NCBI GenBank assembly: GCA_021775595.1
Contig: JAJFHN010000084.1
Span: forward strand, 1 to 63,872
DNA from: Hyphomicrobiales bacterium
GTDB taxonomy: Bacteria > Pseudomonadota > Alphaproteobacteria > Rhizobiales > Methyloligellaceae
Length of the DNA stretch: 63,872 nt
Reading direction: 5' to 3'
Part shown: positions 56,194 to 63,872 of the stretch, piece after piece
How positions within the stretch are numbered: the stretch's first letter is position 1
How the letters are laid out: each line of letters opens with the position of its first letter
The notes under the pieces: generated by a model
The model's database searches: none
What the model was told of the DNA's origin: nothing
What the model saw: the letters and a program-made list of their open reading frames with translations, nothing else
Position numbers and translations under genes: made by a program

Positions 56194-57699
56194 TCAATCC
56201 GAGCCGCCAGAGAGTTTCATGACGAATGGATTGCCGGTGTCCTCGGCAGTGCTCACCCACACGCTTTTCGTTTCGAGATATTCCTCGATTCCGACCAGGC
56301 CGTTTTCGCGGCCGAGCCCGCTTGCCTTAAAGCCGCCGAAGGGCGAGGTCATGGAAACCGCCCGATAGGTGTTGATCCAAATGGTTCCGGCCCGCAGGCG
56401 TTTGGCCATCACCGTGGCGCGGGTCAGGCTTTCCGTCCACACGCCGGCCGCCAGACCGAACGATACGTCGTTGGCGATTTCAACCGCTTCGTCTTCGTCG
56501 CGGAACGGTATCACCGACAGGATGGGCCCAAACACCTCCTCTTGCGCGATGCGCATGTTGTTTTTGACGCCGGTGAAAATCGTCGGTTTGACGAACCATT
56601 TGCCGCCGCCCTCTTCGGCACTGGCGGGTTCTCCGCCCAGCACGCACTCCGCGCCGTCGGCCTTAGCGATGTCGATGTAGTCGAGCACCTTCTGGTATTG
56701 CGCCGGGGTCGTTACCGGCCCTACTTGGGTTTCAAAATCTTGCGGGTCTCCCATGCGGGCGGCCGACGCGGTCGCGATCAATTTGTCCATGAATTCGTTG
56801 TGAATGGACTCCTGCAGCAGCAGCCGTGAGCCGGCGATGCAGGTTTGGCCCGTGGCTGCAAATATGCCCGAGATCGCCCCATTGACCGCCGCGTCCTGTT
56901 TGGCGTCGTCGAAAACGATATGCGGCGACTTGCCGCCAAGTTCGAGGGTCACGCGTTTGAAGCTCTCGGCCGCGGCCTGATAGACGCGCCGGCCCGCAGC
57001 TTCGCCGCCGGTGAACGCCACCTTGGCGACCTTGGCATGGGTCACCAGCGGCTCGCCCACCTCAGGACCAAAACCCGTCACCACATTGACAACGCCAGGC
57101 GGCACGCCCGCTTCTTCGAAAACTTCCATGAGTTCGAGTATCGAGGCCGAGGTGAATTCCGACGGCTTGATCACCATCGTGCAGCCCGCCGCCAGGGCGG
57201 GCGCGATCTTCCACGACGTCAGCATCAGTGGCGAATTCCACGGACTGATCATGGCGCAGACGCCCACAGGTTCGCGCAATGTGTAGTTGAACGTGTCGGC
57301 TTTGTCGGAGGGTATGACGGCGCCTTCGATCTTGTCGGCCAGACCGCCGTAATAATAATACCACTCCGGCAGATAGCGGGTCTGGGCCAACATCTCGGAA
57401 ATAAGCTTACCGTTGTCGCGCACCTCGATGCGCGCCAGCTCTTCCGATTTCTCCGCGATCAGATCGCCGATTCGGCGCAACAGTTTGCCGCGTGCCGTGG
57501 CGCTCATTTCGGGCCACGGGCCGCTGCTGAAGGCGCGGTGTGCCGCCTCGACCGCGAGGTCGACATCGTCGGGACCACAGCGGGGCATCGTTGCCCACGG
57601 CGCGTCCGCATAAGGGTCGTGGCTTTCGAACCGTTCGCCTGAGATCGCATCGCAGCGCGCGCCGTCAATATAGACTTGATATGCTTTCATCGCCGCCAT
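56194..57699 (-). CDS. NAD(P)-dependent aldehyde dehydrogenase
   Basis: The 501-residue enzyme has MISPWNSPLMLTSWKIAPAL, FTGGEAAGRRV, the Glu in LELGGKSPHIVF and the catalytic Cys in ATGQTCIAGSRLLLQ. An NAD-type Rossmann pattern and the C-terminal SPFGGFKASGLGRENG are clear. It belongs to the betaine/aldehyde dehydrogenase group. The ATG at 57699 follows GAGGG; 57690 is an alternative. It is a single-gene unit, with a different sequence from the ALDH at 30140. Substrate is unknown. Confidence 0.9.
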   Translation of the reverse strand: MAAMKAYQVYIDGARCDAISGERFESHDPYADAPWATMPRCGPDDVDLAVEAAHRAFSSGPWPEMSATARGKLLRRIGDLIAEKSEELARIEVRDNGKLISEMLAQTRYLPEWYYYYGGLADKIEGAVIPSDKADTFNYTLREPVGVCAMISPWNSPLMLTSWKIAPALAAGCTMVIKPSEFTSASILELMEVFEEAGVPPGVVNVVTGFGPEVGEPLVTHAKVAKVAFTGGEAAGRRVYQAAAESFKRVTLELGGKSPHIVFDDAKQDAAVNGAISGIFAATGQTCIAGSRLLLQESIHNEFMDKLIATASAARMGDPQDFETQVGPVTTPAQYQKVLDYIDIAKADGAECVLGGEPASAEEGGGKWFVKPTIFTGVKNNMRIAQEEVFGPILSVIPFRDEDEAVEIANDVSFGLAAGVWTESLTRATVMAKRLRAGTIWINTYRAVSMTSPFGGFKASGLGRENGLVGIEEYLETKSVWVSTAEDTGNPFVMKLSGGSD

Positions 57700-57808
57700 G
57701 ACCCTCGGCCCTCCCGCTTTCAGCGGTTCTACATTGCACCATAGATTGCGTTGGAGCGCATTGACCCGCAAGGATTTTTCAGTACGTGATCCCTGGTGCC
57801 GAATGCAC

Positions 57809-58330
57809 CTAATTTGCCGCGAGGCGGTCTAAGGCCGCCTGGTGAAACTGCGCGCTTTGTGCGCTGAAGCAGCAAAACACGATTTGCTCAAATTGCCGCT
57901 CGGCTGCGATCTGATCCAGCACGGTTGCGACCGCGATATGGGCGGCGCGTTCAGCTGGGAAGCCATAGACGCCGGTCGAGATGGCCGGGAACGCAATGGT
58001 CGTCAGAGTGTTCTCTGCGGCGAGTGTCAGGCATGAGCGATAGCAGCTCGCCAGCAGCCCATCCTCGCCCCGTTCGCCGCCACTCCAAACGGGTCCGACC
58101 GTATGGATCACATGACGGGCGGGCAGGCGGTAGGCCTGGGTGATCTTGGCCTCGCCCGTCTCGCAGCCGCCGAGTGCCCGGCACTCCGCCAGCAATTGCG
58201 GACCGGCAGCGCTGTGAATCGCGCCATCCACGCCCCCTCCGCCCAACAGCGACGCATTGGCGGCGTTGACGATGGCATCGAGTGCCAGCGTCGTAATGTC
58301 GGCTTCGATGATTTCAATCCGGTGCGCCAT
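57809..58330 (-). CDS. Macro-domain ADP-ribose deacetylase
   Basis: The 173-residue protein has the MacroD-type pocket VNAANASLLGGGGVDGAIHS, HTVGPVWSGGERGED, and FPAISTGVYGFPAERAAHIA. These bind ADP-ribose; family members remove acetyl from O-acetyl-ADP-ribose or ADP-ribose from glutamates. It is a lone gene upstream of, and divergent from, the zur-znu operon. Confidence 0.93.
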   Translation of the reverse strand: MAHRIEIIEADITTLALDAIVNAANASLLGGGGVDGAIHSAAGPQLLAECRALGGCETGEAKITQAYRLPARHVIHTVGPVWSGGERGEDGLLASCYRSCLTLAAENTLTTIAFPAISTGVYGFPAERAAHIAVATVLDQIAAERQFEQIVFCCFSAQSAQFHQAALDRLAAN

Positions 58331-58371
58331 CTGCCGTCTTTAGCACGTGACGCGGTCTGCGCCTGCTGCTA

Positions 58372-58394
58372 GAAATGTGATATTATAACCTTTC
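58372..58394. promoter_or_regulatory. Zur box upstream of zur-znuC-znuB
   Basis: GAAATGTGATATTATAACCTTTC is a 23-bp near-palindrome differing at about three positions from the Zur consensus recalled for proteobacteria (GAAATGTTATANTATAACATTTC). It lies 23 bp before the zur start, fitting zinc-dependent autorepression. Confidence 0.78.
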
Positions 58395-58416
58395 ATAAGC
58401 AGCCCCCGTACGAGCA

Positions 58417-58917
58417 ATGGCGAAGCCCCGTTTTCCCGCGCCCGATCACGACCATCAAGCTTGCCTGTCGGCCAGCCTAGAACGCGCCGAAAGCGCCTAT
58501 GTCGAGGCCGGAGGTCGTCTGACCGAACTGCGCGCGAGCGTGTTGCGCGAATTGGCCGCGAGCCATCAGGCTTTGGGCGCCTATGACGTCATCCAACGGC
58601 TGTCTGCCGCCGGGCGCCGCGTTGCTCCCATTTCAGTCTATCGCGCCCTCGACAGTTTGCTCGAAGTCGGTCTTGTTCACCGCATCGAGAGCCGTAACGC
58701 ATTTATCGCGTGCCACGAGGCGCACGACGAAAGCCGGCCAATTCTCTTTCTGGTGTGCGATGCCTGCGGAACGGTGGCGGAATCTGGCGAGGAAGGGCTC
58801 AACGAAGCGCTCGGAAACGCCGCCAGAAACGCCAAATTCACGCTCGATGACACTGTGCTCGAAATGACAGGTCTGTGCGAGCACTGCGCCGGACGGGAGG
58901 GCACGCGTGGGCACTGA
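58417..58917 (+). CDS. zur: Zur, zinc uptake regulator (Fur family)
   Basis: The 166-residue protein has an N-terminal winged helix with GGRLTELRASVLRELAASHQ and ISVYRALDSLLEVGLVHRIE. A dimerisation domain follows, with FIACHEAHDE and two structural-zinc Cys pairs (VCDACG, LCEHCAG). It represses zinc-uptake genes when zinc is high. Its 3' end overlaps znuC by 11 bp, and a Zur-type box precedes it, so it should regulate its own operon. Confidence 0.92.
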   Translation: MAKPRFPAPDHDHQACLSASLERAESAYVEAGGRLTELRASVLRELAASHQALGAYDVIQRLSAAGRRVAPISVYRALDSLLEVGLVHRIESRNAFIACHEAHDESRPILFLVCDACGTVAESGEEGLNEALGNAARNAKFTLDDTVLEMTGLCEHCAGREGTRGH

Positions 58918-59692
58918 TCGGCAATCCGGCGAGGTGTTGTTGAGCGCCCATGGGCTCAGTATGACGCGCGGATCCCGCAAGCTGCTCGAGGACATCGACA
59001 TTGAATTGCGGGCTGGTGAAGTCGTCACGCTTATTGGACCCAATGGCGCGGGAAAGACCACTCTTGTGCGGGTGTTGTTGGGATTGATGTCCACTGATGC
59101 CGGTGAAGTGGTGCGGGCGCCTGGATTGCGCATCGGCTATCTGCCCCAGCGCTTTGAGCGAGACGCCACCATTCCGCTGACGGTGCGGCGCTTCCTGACA
59201 TTGACGACGCCCGCCGGCGACGAAGAGATCGCCGGTGTGTTGAGCGAGGTCGGCGCATTGGCGCTTGCCGATGCACAGATTGCAGATCTCTCAGGCGGCG
59301 AATTTCAGCGTGTGGCGCTGGCCAAAACGTTGATCGGTAGCCCGACGCTGCTGGTATTGGATGAGCCCGTGCAGAACGTCGACTATACCGGCGTCGCCGC
59401 GCTGTACCGCTTGATCGGCGAGATTCGCTCGCGGCGCGGATGCGGCATTTTGTTGGTGAGCCACGACCTGCACGTGGTGCTTGGCGAAAGCGACCGGGTG
59501 ATCTGCCTCAACACGCATATCTGCTGCTCGGGCGTGCCTGAATCCGTCACCAAGCATCCCGAATATATCAGCCTGTTTGGCGATGGCGCGGCCGGCGCCT
59601 ACGCCATCTATGCCCACGACCACGACCACAGCCACGGTCTCTCAGGTGACGTGACCCACGATCACCATGACCGCGATGAACGCATAGGCTGA
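58907..59692 (+). CDS. znuC: ZnuC, ATP-binding subunit of zinc ABC importer
   Basis: The 261-residue ATPase has Walker A LIGPNGAGKTTLVRV, the Q-loop YLPQRFERD, signature LSGGEFQRVALAKTL, Walker B LLVLDEPVQNVD, and the switch His in LVSHDLHVVL. The C-terminal tail is rich in His and Asp (AHDHDHSHG, THDHHDRDE), which is seen in some ZnuC proteins and can bind zinc. GTG start overlaps zur. znuB follows 4 bp downstream. Confidence 0.93.
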   Translation: MGTDRQSGEVLLSAHGLSMTRGSRKLLEDIDIELRAGEVVTLIGPNGAGKTTLVRVLLGLMSTDAGEVVRAPGLRIGYLPQRFERDATIPLTVRRFLTLTTPAGDEEIAGVLSEVGALALADAQIADLSGGEFQRVALAKTLIGSPTLLVLDEPVQNVDYTGVAALYRLIGEIRSRRGCGILLVSHDLHVVLGESDRVICLNTHICCSGVPESVTKHPEYISLFGDGAAGAYAIYAHDHDHSHGLSGDVTHDHHDRDERIG

Positions 59693-59696
59693 ACCG

Positions 59697-60506
59697 GTGC
59701 AAACGATTATGGTCGACGACTTCGTCATCAAAGCAATCATTGCGGGGGTCGGCATCGCGGTTGTCGCCGCGCCGCTCGGCTGTTTTATTGTTTGGCGGCG
59801 CATGGCCTATTTTGGCGCGACAATCGCCCACAGCGGATTGCTTGGTGTCGCACTTGGTCTTCTGTTGGCAATTGATCTGACCGTCGGCGTGGTGGCCGTT
59901 GCGTTGGCGCTTTCAGGCCTGCTGATCGCGCTGCAACGCCAACACCTGCTGCCGACCGATACGCTGCTTGGAATTTTGGCCCATGTGTCGCTCGCCGGCG
60001 GTCTGATTGCGGCCGCCTACGTATCGGGCGGGCGGCTCGATCTGATGGCTTATTTGTTCGGTGATATTCTGGCCGTCAGCAACCGGGAGCTGATTTGGAT
60101 CTACGCCGCGGGAGCTGGCATTTTGGCTCTCACCATCTGGATTTGGCGGCCCTTGCTGGCGGTCAGCCTGCATGAGGAACTGGCCCAAGCCGAAGGCGTC
60201 AACGCGCCGCTCATTGGAGGCGCTTTCATGTTTTTGCTGGCACTGACGGTGGCGCTAGCCATGAAACTCGTCGGCATCTTGTTGATTGCGTCGCTGCTCG
60301 TCATTCCGGCCGCCGCCGCCAGACCGTTTTCCAAGACGCCCGAACAAATGGCGGTCATCGCCGGGCTTGTCGCGGCCATTTCGGTTGTGCTGGGCATCGG
60401 CGCCTCGCTTGCTGTCGACACGCCGGCCGGACCGTCGATTGTCATGGCGCTCGCGCTGCTCTTTGTGGTTTCGTTGGCGAAAGTGTTCGTCGGCGCGGCG
60501 CGATAG
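59697..60506 (+). CDS. znuB: ZnuB, permease of zinc ABC importer
   Basis: The 269-residue inner-membrane protein has about eight helices and the ABC-3 family signs GCFIVWRRMAYFGATIAHSG, DTLLGILAHVSLAGGL and KLVGILLIASLLVIPAAAAR. Starts at GTG 59697 or ATG 59709 are both possible. It completes the membrane part of the zinc importer with ZnuC. No znuA binding-protein gene is in the window. Confidence 0.93.
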   Translation: MQTIMVDDFVIKAIIAGVGIAVVAAPLGCFIVWRRMAYFGATIAHSGLLGVALGLLLAIDLTVGVVAVALALSGLLIALQRQHLLPTDTLLGILAHVSLAGGLIAAAYVSGGRLDLMAYLFGDILAVSNRELIWIYAAGAGILALTIWIWRPLLAVSLHEELAQAEGVNAPLIGGAFMFLLALTVALAMKLVGILLIASLLVIPAAAARPFSKTPEQMAVIAGLVAAISVVLGIGASLAVDTPAGPSIVMALALLFVVSLAKVFVGAAR

Positions 60507-60581
60507 GCGCGGCGGACATCTGGTCATGGGCGAGCCAAGTGCGCTATCAAGGAACGCCCAAGATCGCAACGCATCAGGCCT

Positions 60582-61808
60582 ATGAGCGACATTGAGATCA
60601 AGCGGCGCCGATCTATCCCAGTCGATGTGGGCGGCGTCACCGTGGGTGGCGGCGCACCGGTCGTCGTGCAATCCATGACCAACACCGACACCGCGGACGT
60701 CGAGGCCACGGTGAAGCAGGTGGCCGCCCTTGCCCGGGCGGGCTCGGAACTGGTGCGCATTACTGTCGACCGGGCCGAGGCAGCGGCAGCGGTGCCCGAA
60801 ATCCGCCAACGACTGACCAAACAGGGCATCGACGTGCCGCTGATCGGCGATTTCCATTATATCGGCCACACCCTGCTTTCCGAGCATCCTGGCTGCGCCG
60901 AAGCGCTCGCTAAATATCGCATCAATCCGGGGAACGTCGGCTTTGGAGAAAAGCGCGACACGCGCTTTGCGCGGATCATCGAGATTGCACTCCAGCACGA
61001 CAAGCCTGTTCGCATTGGCGTCAACTGGGGAAGTTTGGACCAAGATCTTTTGACGCGCCTGATGGACGAAAACGCCACATCCAAGACGCCGATGGACGCG
61101 CGCGCCGTCGTTCACGAGGCCATGGTCCGTTCGGCGCTTGTGAGCGCGGAGCTCGCCAAGACGCTCGGTTTGGCCGACGACAAGATCATTCTATCGGCGA
61201 AGGTGAGCGCCGTGCAGGACCTGATCCAGGTCTACCGCGTGCTGGCCTCGCGCTCGAACCTGGCGATGCATCTGGGCTTGACCGAAGCCGGCATGGGCAG
61301 CAAGGGCATCGTGGCCTCATCGGCCGCGATGGCGGTATTGCTGCAAGAGGGCATCGGCGACACCGTTCGAATTTCGCTCACACCCGAGCCCGGCGGCGAT
61401 CGCACCAACGAGGTGCGCGTTGCTCAAGAACTTTTGCAAACAATGGGATTGCGCTCTTTCGCGCCGGTGGTCGCTGCGTGTCCTGGCTGCGGACGCACAA
61501 CGAGCTCGCTTTTTCAGGAGCTGGCGCGCGACATTCAAGACCATATTCGCGACAGCATGCCCGAATGGCGAAAAAGCTATCCTGGCGTGGAAACGCTGAC
61601 CGTTGCGGTCATGGGCTGCATCGTCAACGGTCCAGGTGAGAGCAAGCATGCCGATATCGGCATTTCGCTGCCTGGCACAGGTGAAACGCCCGCCGCGCCC
61701 GTCTTCATCGATGGCGCCAAGGCCGTCACGCTCCGCGGACCCGACATCGCAGACGACTTCAAGAAGATGGTCGCCGACTATATCGAAAAGCGCTTTGGCC
61801 AAGGTTGA
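60582..61808 (+). CDS. ispG: IspG, (E)-4-hydroxy-3-methylbut-2-enyl-diphosphate synthase
   Basis: The 408-residue enzyme of the MEP isoprenoid pathway converts the cyclic diphosphate to HMBPP using a 4Fe-4S cluster. Cluster cysteines are in [10 protein letters not shown] and [17 protein letters not shown]. The N-terminal TIM barrel begins [20 protein letters not shown] and [12 protein letters not shown]. Spacing and length are normal. It follows the zinc genes by 75 bp and converges with the prenyl synthase. Confidence 0.96.
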   Translation: MSDIEIKRRRSIPVDVGGVTVGGGAPVVVQSMTNTDTADVEATVKQVAALARAGSELVRITVDRAEAAAAVPEIRQRLTKQGIDVPLIGDFHYIGHTLLSEHPGCAEALAKYRINPGNVGFGEKRDTRFARIIEIALQHDKPVRIGVNWGSLDQDLLTRLMDENATSKTPMDARAVVHEAMVRSALVSAELAKTLGLADDKIILSAKVSAVQDLIQVYRVLASRSNLAMHLGLTEAGMGSKGIVASSAAMAVLLQEGIGDTVRISLTPEPGGDRTNEVRVAQELLQTMGLRSFAPVVAACPGCGRTTSSLFQELARDIQDHIRDSMPEWRKSYPGVETLTVAVMGCIVNGPGESKHADIGISLPGTGETPAAPVFIDGAKAVTLRGPDIADDFKKMVADYIEKRFGQG

Positions 61809-61829
61809 TCGGCGTTTTGTTTTGCCAAC

Positions 61830-62723
61830 TCAGTGCGCCCGGCGCGCAGCAAATCGCGCCGCATCGGCCAGAGCGGCGGCGTCGGCGCCAAATGGTTCGA
61901 GTGATGCGACTGCTTGGCTCTCAAGCGCTTCCAGCTTCGCCCGCGCCCCATCGCTGCCGAGCGTCGCGACAATAGTGGCCTTGCCAGCTGCCTGATCCTT
62001 TTGCGCCGCTTTGCCAAGCCGTTCGGCATTGCCTTCAAGGTCAAGCAGATCGACGGCCAATTGGAAGGCCACGCCGAGTGCCGCGCCATAATCTTCAAGC
62101 ACGGTGCGCTGGCGGGAAGCAGCGCCAGCCAGCGTGGCGCCCGCCACACAGGCAAATCTAATAAGCGCTCCGGTCTTGAGCGCATGGATGGCGCTCACGC
62201 GTTCCGAATCGAGCTGCTTTCCCTCACTTGCCAAATCGAGCGCCTGACCACCCGCCATGCCCCGCCAACCAGCCGCCTGGGCCAAAAGCAGAACGAGTTC
62301 GGCTCGAATTTGAGAGTCGGGATGGGTTCGATCATCTGCCAGGATTTGGAAGGCCAGCGTCAGCAGCGCATCGCCTGCGAGTATCGCCGTTGCCTCGTCA
62401 TAGGCGATGTGAACGCTGGGGCGGCCGCGGCGCATTGCGTCGTCGTCCATGGCAGGTAGATCGTCGTGAATGAGCGAATAGCAATGGACGCATTCGAGCG
62501 CGCATGCCGCATCCAATGATTGGGCGTAGTCCACGCCGAAAAGGGCCGCGCACTCCATCAACAAAAAAGGGCGCAACCGCTTGCCGCCATCGAGCACGCC
62601 ATAGCGCACGGCTGCCTCAAGATCGCCTGCGTACAAACGATCGACGGCGCTTGGGGCCAGCAGCTCGGTAAGCCGCGCCTCCACCAGCCGTGCAACTTCG
62701 TCACGTTTGTCGGCAAAACTCAT
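61830..62723 (-). CDS. ispA: IspA-like polyprenyl synthetase with altered second aspartate motif
   Basis: The 297-residue enzyme should condense IPP with DMAPP and GPP to make farnesyl diphosphate. The first aspartate motif is intact (CYSLIHDDLPAMDDD, Asp87-95). The second, normally DDxxD, reads VDLLD (Val224-Asp225-Leu-Leu-Asp228), with the first Asp lost. Residues before the first motif match the C15 class. The ATG at 62723 fits the family start. The loss may lower activity or change metal binding, but the rest of the enzyme is normal. It is convergent with ispG. Confidence 0.9.
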   Translation of the reverse strand: MSFADKRDEVARLVEARLTELLAPSAVDRLYAGDLEAAVRYGVLDGGKRLRPFLLMECAALFGVDYAQSLDAACALECVHCYSLIHDDLPAMDDDAMRRGRPSVHIAYDEATAILAGDALLTLAFQILADDRTHPDSQIRAELVLLLAQAAGWRGMAGGQALDLASEGKQLDSERVSAIHALKTGALIRFACVAGATLAGAASRQRTVLEDYGAALGVAFQLAVDLLDLEGNAERLGKAAQKDQAAGKATIVATLGSDGARAKLEALESQAVASLEPFGADAAALADAARFAARRAH

Positions 62724-62815
62724 TGCATAAACTTTGACGCGGCTGAATTGATTGTCAGGAACGGCTTCCATAACACGTTGCAGAGTGTGCCAACCAGCGA
62801 GTACAAGACGAAACA

Positions 62816-63547
62816 ATGGCCGAATCACAGACGTCGAACCGCGCTCAGGCAATCGGGCCCGCGCGTCCGGATGGACGCCTAAGGCGCGTTGTATTTGCCG
62901 CAGCCGCCCTCGCAATCGCCGTGCCGCTGGGGCTGATCATGCTCTATCGCTTCATCAACCCACCGCTCTCGACTTTGATGGCGGGCCGGTTGCTGACCGG
63001 CGGCAGCGTCAGCCAGACCTGGGTTCCTTTGGAGAAAATGTCACCCCACCTCGTTGCCGCCGTCGTTGCCAATGAGGACGCGCGGATATGCAAACATTGG
63101 GGCGTCGATTGGAATGCGGTCGAAGAGGCGATCGATGAGGCCGAAGAAACCGGCAAGCAACCGCGTGGCGCAAGCACCATACCCATGCAAGTCGCCAAGA
63201 ACCTTTTTCTCTGGCCACAGCGCTCTTATGTCCGCAAGGCCATCGAAATTCCGATGGCCTACTCCCTCAATGCCCTTTGGCCAAAGCGGCGCATTGTGGA
63301 GATTTATCTCAACATCGCCGAGTGGGCGCCGGGCGTCTATGGCGCCGAAGCAGCCGCGCGCCACCACTTCGGCAAGAGCTCTACCGCCATCACCAAGCGT
63401 GAAGCTGCTCTGCTCGCCGCAGCGCTTCCCAATCCCTATGTGCGCCATGCCGGACGCGCTGGCCCCAAGACGCGCCGGTTGGCCCGTCATATCGAGCGCC
63501 GCACAGCCAAATCTCCGCCGTATTTGCCTTGCATAGCGCCGCGATAG
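62816..63547 (+). CDS. mtgA: Monofunctional peptidoglycan glycosyltransferase MtgA
   Basis: The 243-residue protein polymerises lipid II glycan chains at the inner membrane. It has a short cytoplasmic start and one membrane anchor (about residues 24-45). The GT51 motifs are AAVVANEDARICKHWGVD (catalytic Glu87), GASTIPMQVAKNLFLW and EIYLNIAEWAPGVYGAEAAA. No transpeptidase domain is present. It is a single-gene unit close to rpmF. Confidence 0.94.
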   Translation: MAESQTSNRAQAIGPARPDGRLRRVVFAAAALAIAVPLGLIMLYRFINPPLSTLMAGRLLTGGSVSQTWVPLEKMSPHLVAAVVANEDARICKHWGVDWNAVEEAIDEAEETGKQPRGASTIPMQVAKNLFLWPQRSYVRKAIEIPMAYSLNALWPKRRIVEIYLNIAEWAPGVYGAEAAARHHFGKSSTAITKREAALLAAALPNPYVRHAGRAGPKTRRLARHIERRTAKSPPYLPCIAPR

Positions 63548-63657
63548 CGCAGCCGCGGAGCGTCTGGCCATTGGCGAAGAATGTCAGTATAAGGAGCCGC
63601 GTCGCGACGAGCGGCCGCTAGAAGACAGTATTCAGACTCTTCCGGAGAATTTGGACC

Positions 63658-63843
63658 ATGGCGGTACCCAAGAGAAAGGTCTCGCGCAGCAAGCGCGGTA
63701 GCCGGCGATCTGCCGACGCACTCAAACGGCCGACATACGTCGAAGATAAAGAAAGCGGCGAGCTGCGGCGCCCGCATCATATCGACCTGAAGACGGGCAT
63801 GTATCGCGGCCGGCAAATTCTAGAGCCGAAAGAAGATCTATAG
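63658..63843 (+). CDS. rpmF: 50S ribosomal protein bL32
   Basis: The 61-residue basic protein begins [20 protein letters not shown] and continues [16 protein letters not shown]. It is the alphaproteobacterial form of bL32, which lacks the zinc-binding cysteines found in some other groups. In many bacteria plsX lies next, which would be just beyond the window edge. Confidence 0.96.
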   Translation: MAVPKRKVSRSKRGSRRSADALKRPTYVEDKESGELRRPHHIDLKTGMYRGRQILEPKEDL

Positions 63844-63872
63844 GCCGATTTCTCTGGTCTTGGTGGTGTAGC

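Overview
The window looks like chromosomal DNA of a GC-rich alphaproteobacterium that can live mixotrophically or autotrophically. The evidence is a red-type (form IC) RuBisCO operon with cbbX, a form I aerobic CO dehydrogenase cluster (coxMSLDEFG order), a DUF2336 protein, a Zur/ZnuCB zinc system and many GTG starts with ATGA overlaps. No tRNA, rRNA, CRISPR array, insertion sequence or phage gene was recognised.

Layout. (1) 1-5070: Calvin-cycle operon with the end of transketolase, class II fructose-bisphosphate aldolase, cbbL, cbbS, cbbX, an unrecognised 38-codon reading frame coupled at both ends, and cbbZ. (2) 5.1-25.3 kb: mixed housekeeping and accessory genes. These are a CX5R phosphatase, an AtoE-type fatty-acid permease, a secreted TIM-barrel-like protein, a metal-linked outer-membrane/DUF2946 pair, a PAS protein and a soluble chemoreceptor that together resemble a split Aer, a zinc alcohol dehydrogenase coupled to a 44-aa membrane peptide, a site-2 protease, an SLC13 permease with a universal stress protein, an odd Cys-rich protein/oxygenase-like pair, and a DsrC-like protein. 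(3) 25.3-31.6 kb: a LysR regulator divergent from a five-gene run of SDR, GST, CoA-transferase, GST and aldehyde dehydrogenase, closed by a strong terminator. This gene content matches the isoGHIJ/aldH (styGHIJ) glutathione-dependent epoxide-processing set, but no monooxygenase is present. (4) 31.7-37.7 kb: a TRAP transporter, a 2Fe-2S/FAD reductase, a LinB-like haloalkane dehalogenase and an exported truncated haemoglobin. (5) 37.8-44.0 kb: a GntR-led operon (hcmB, hcl, meaH, hcmA, thioesterase-like). The mutase carries the Ile/Asp/Gln active-site signature of 2-hydroxyisobutyryl-CoA mutase, so the operon should turn 2-hydroxyisobutyrate into 3-hydroxybutyryl-CoA. (6) 44.0-53.4 kb, minus strand: a MHYT-LytTR sensor-regulator, then coxM, S, L, D, E, F, a MobA-like gene and coxG. 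CoxL has AYRCSLR in place of the usual AYRCSFR. (7) 53.7-63.9 kb: a CDF metal exporter, an unknown permease, an aldehyde dehydrogenase, a macro-domain protein, zur-znuC-znuB behind a convincing Zur box, ispG, an IspA-like prenyl synthase with an altered second aspartate motif, mtgA and rpmF.

How they fit. CO oxidation supplies electrons, the Calvin genes fix CO2, and the two central catabolic clusters suggest use of small branched or epoxide-derived carbon compounds. The link between the glutathione module and the 2-hydroxyisobutyrate operon (both could serve isoalkene or branched-ether breakdown) is inference from gene content only.
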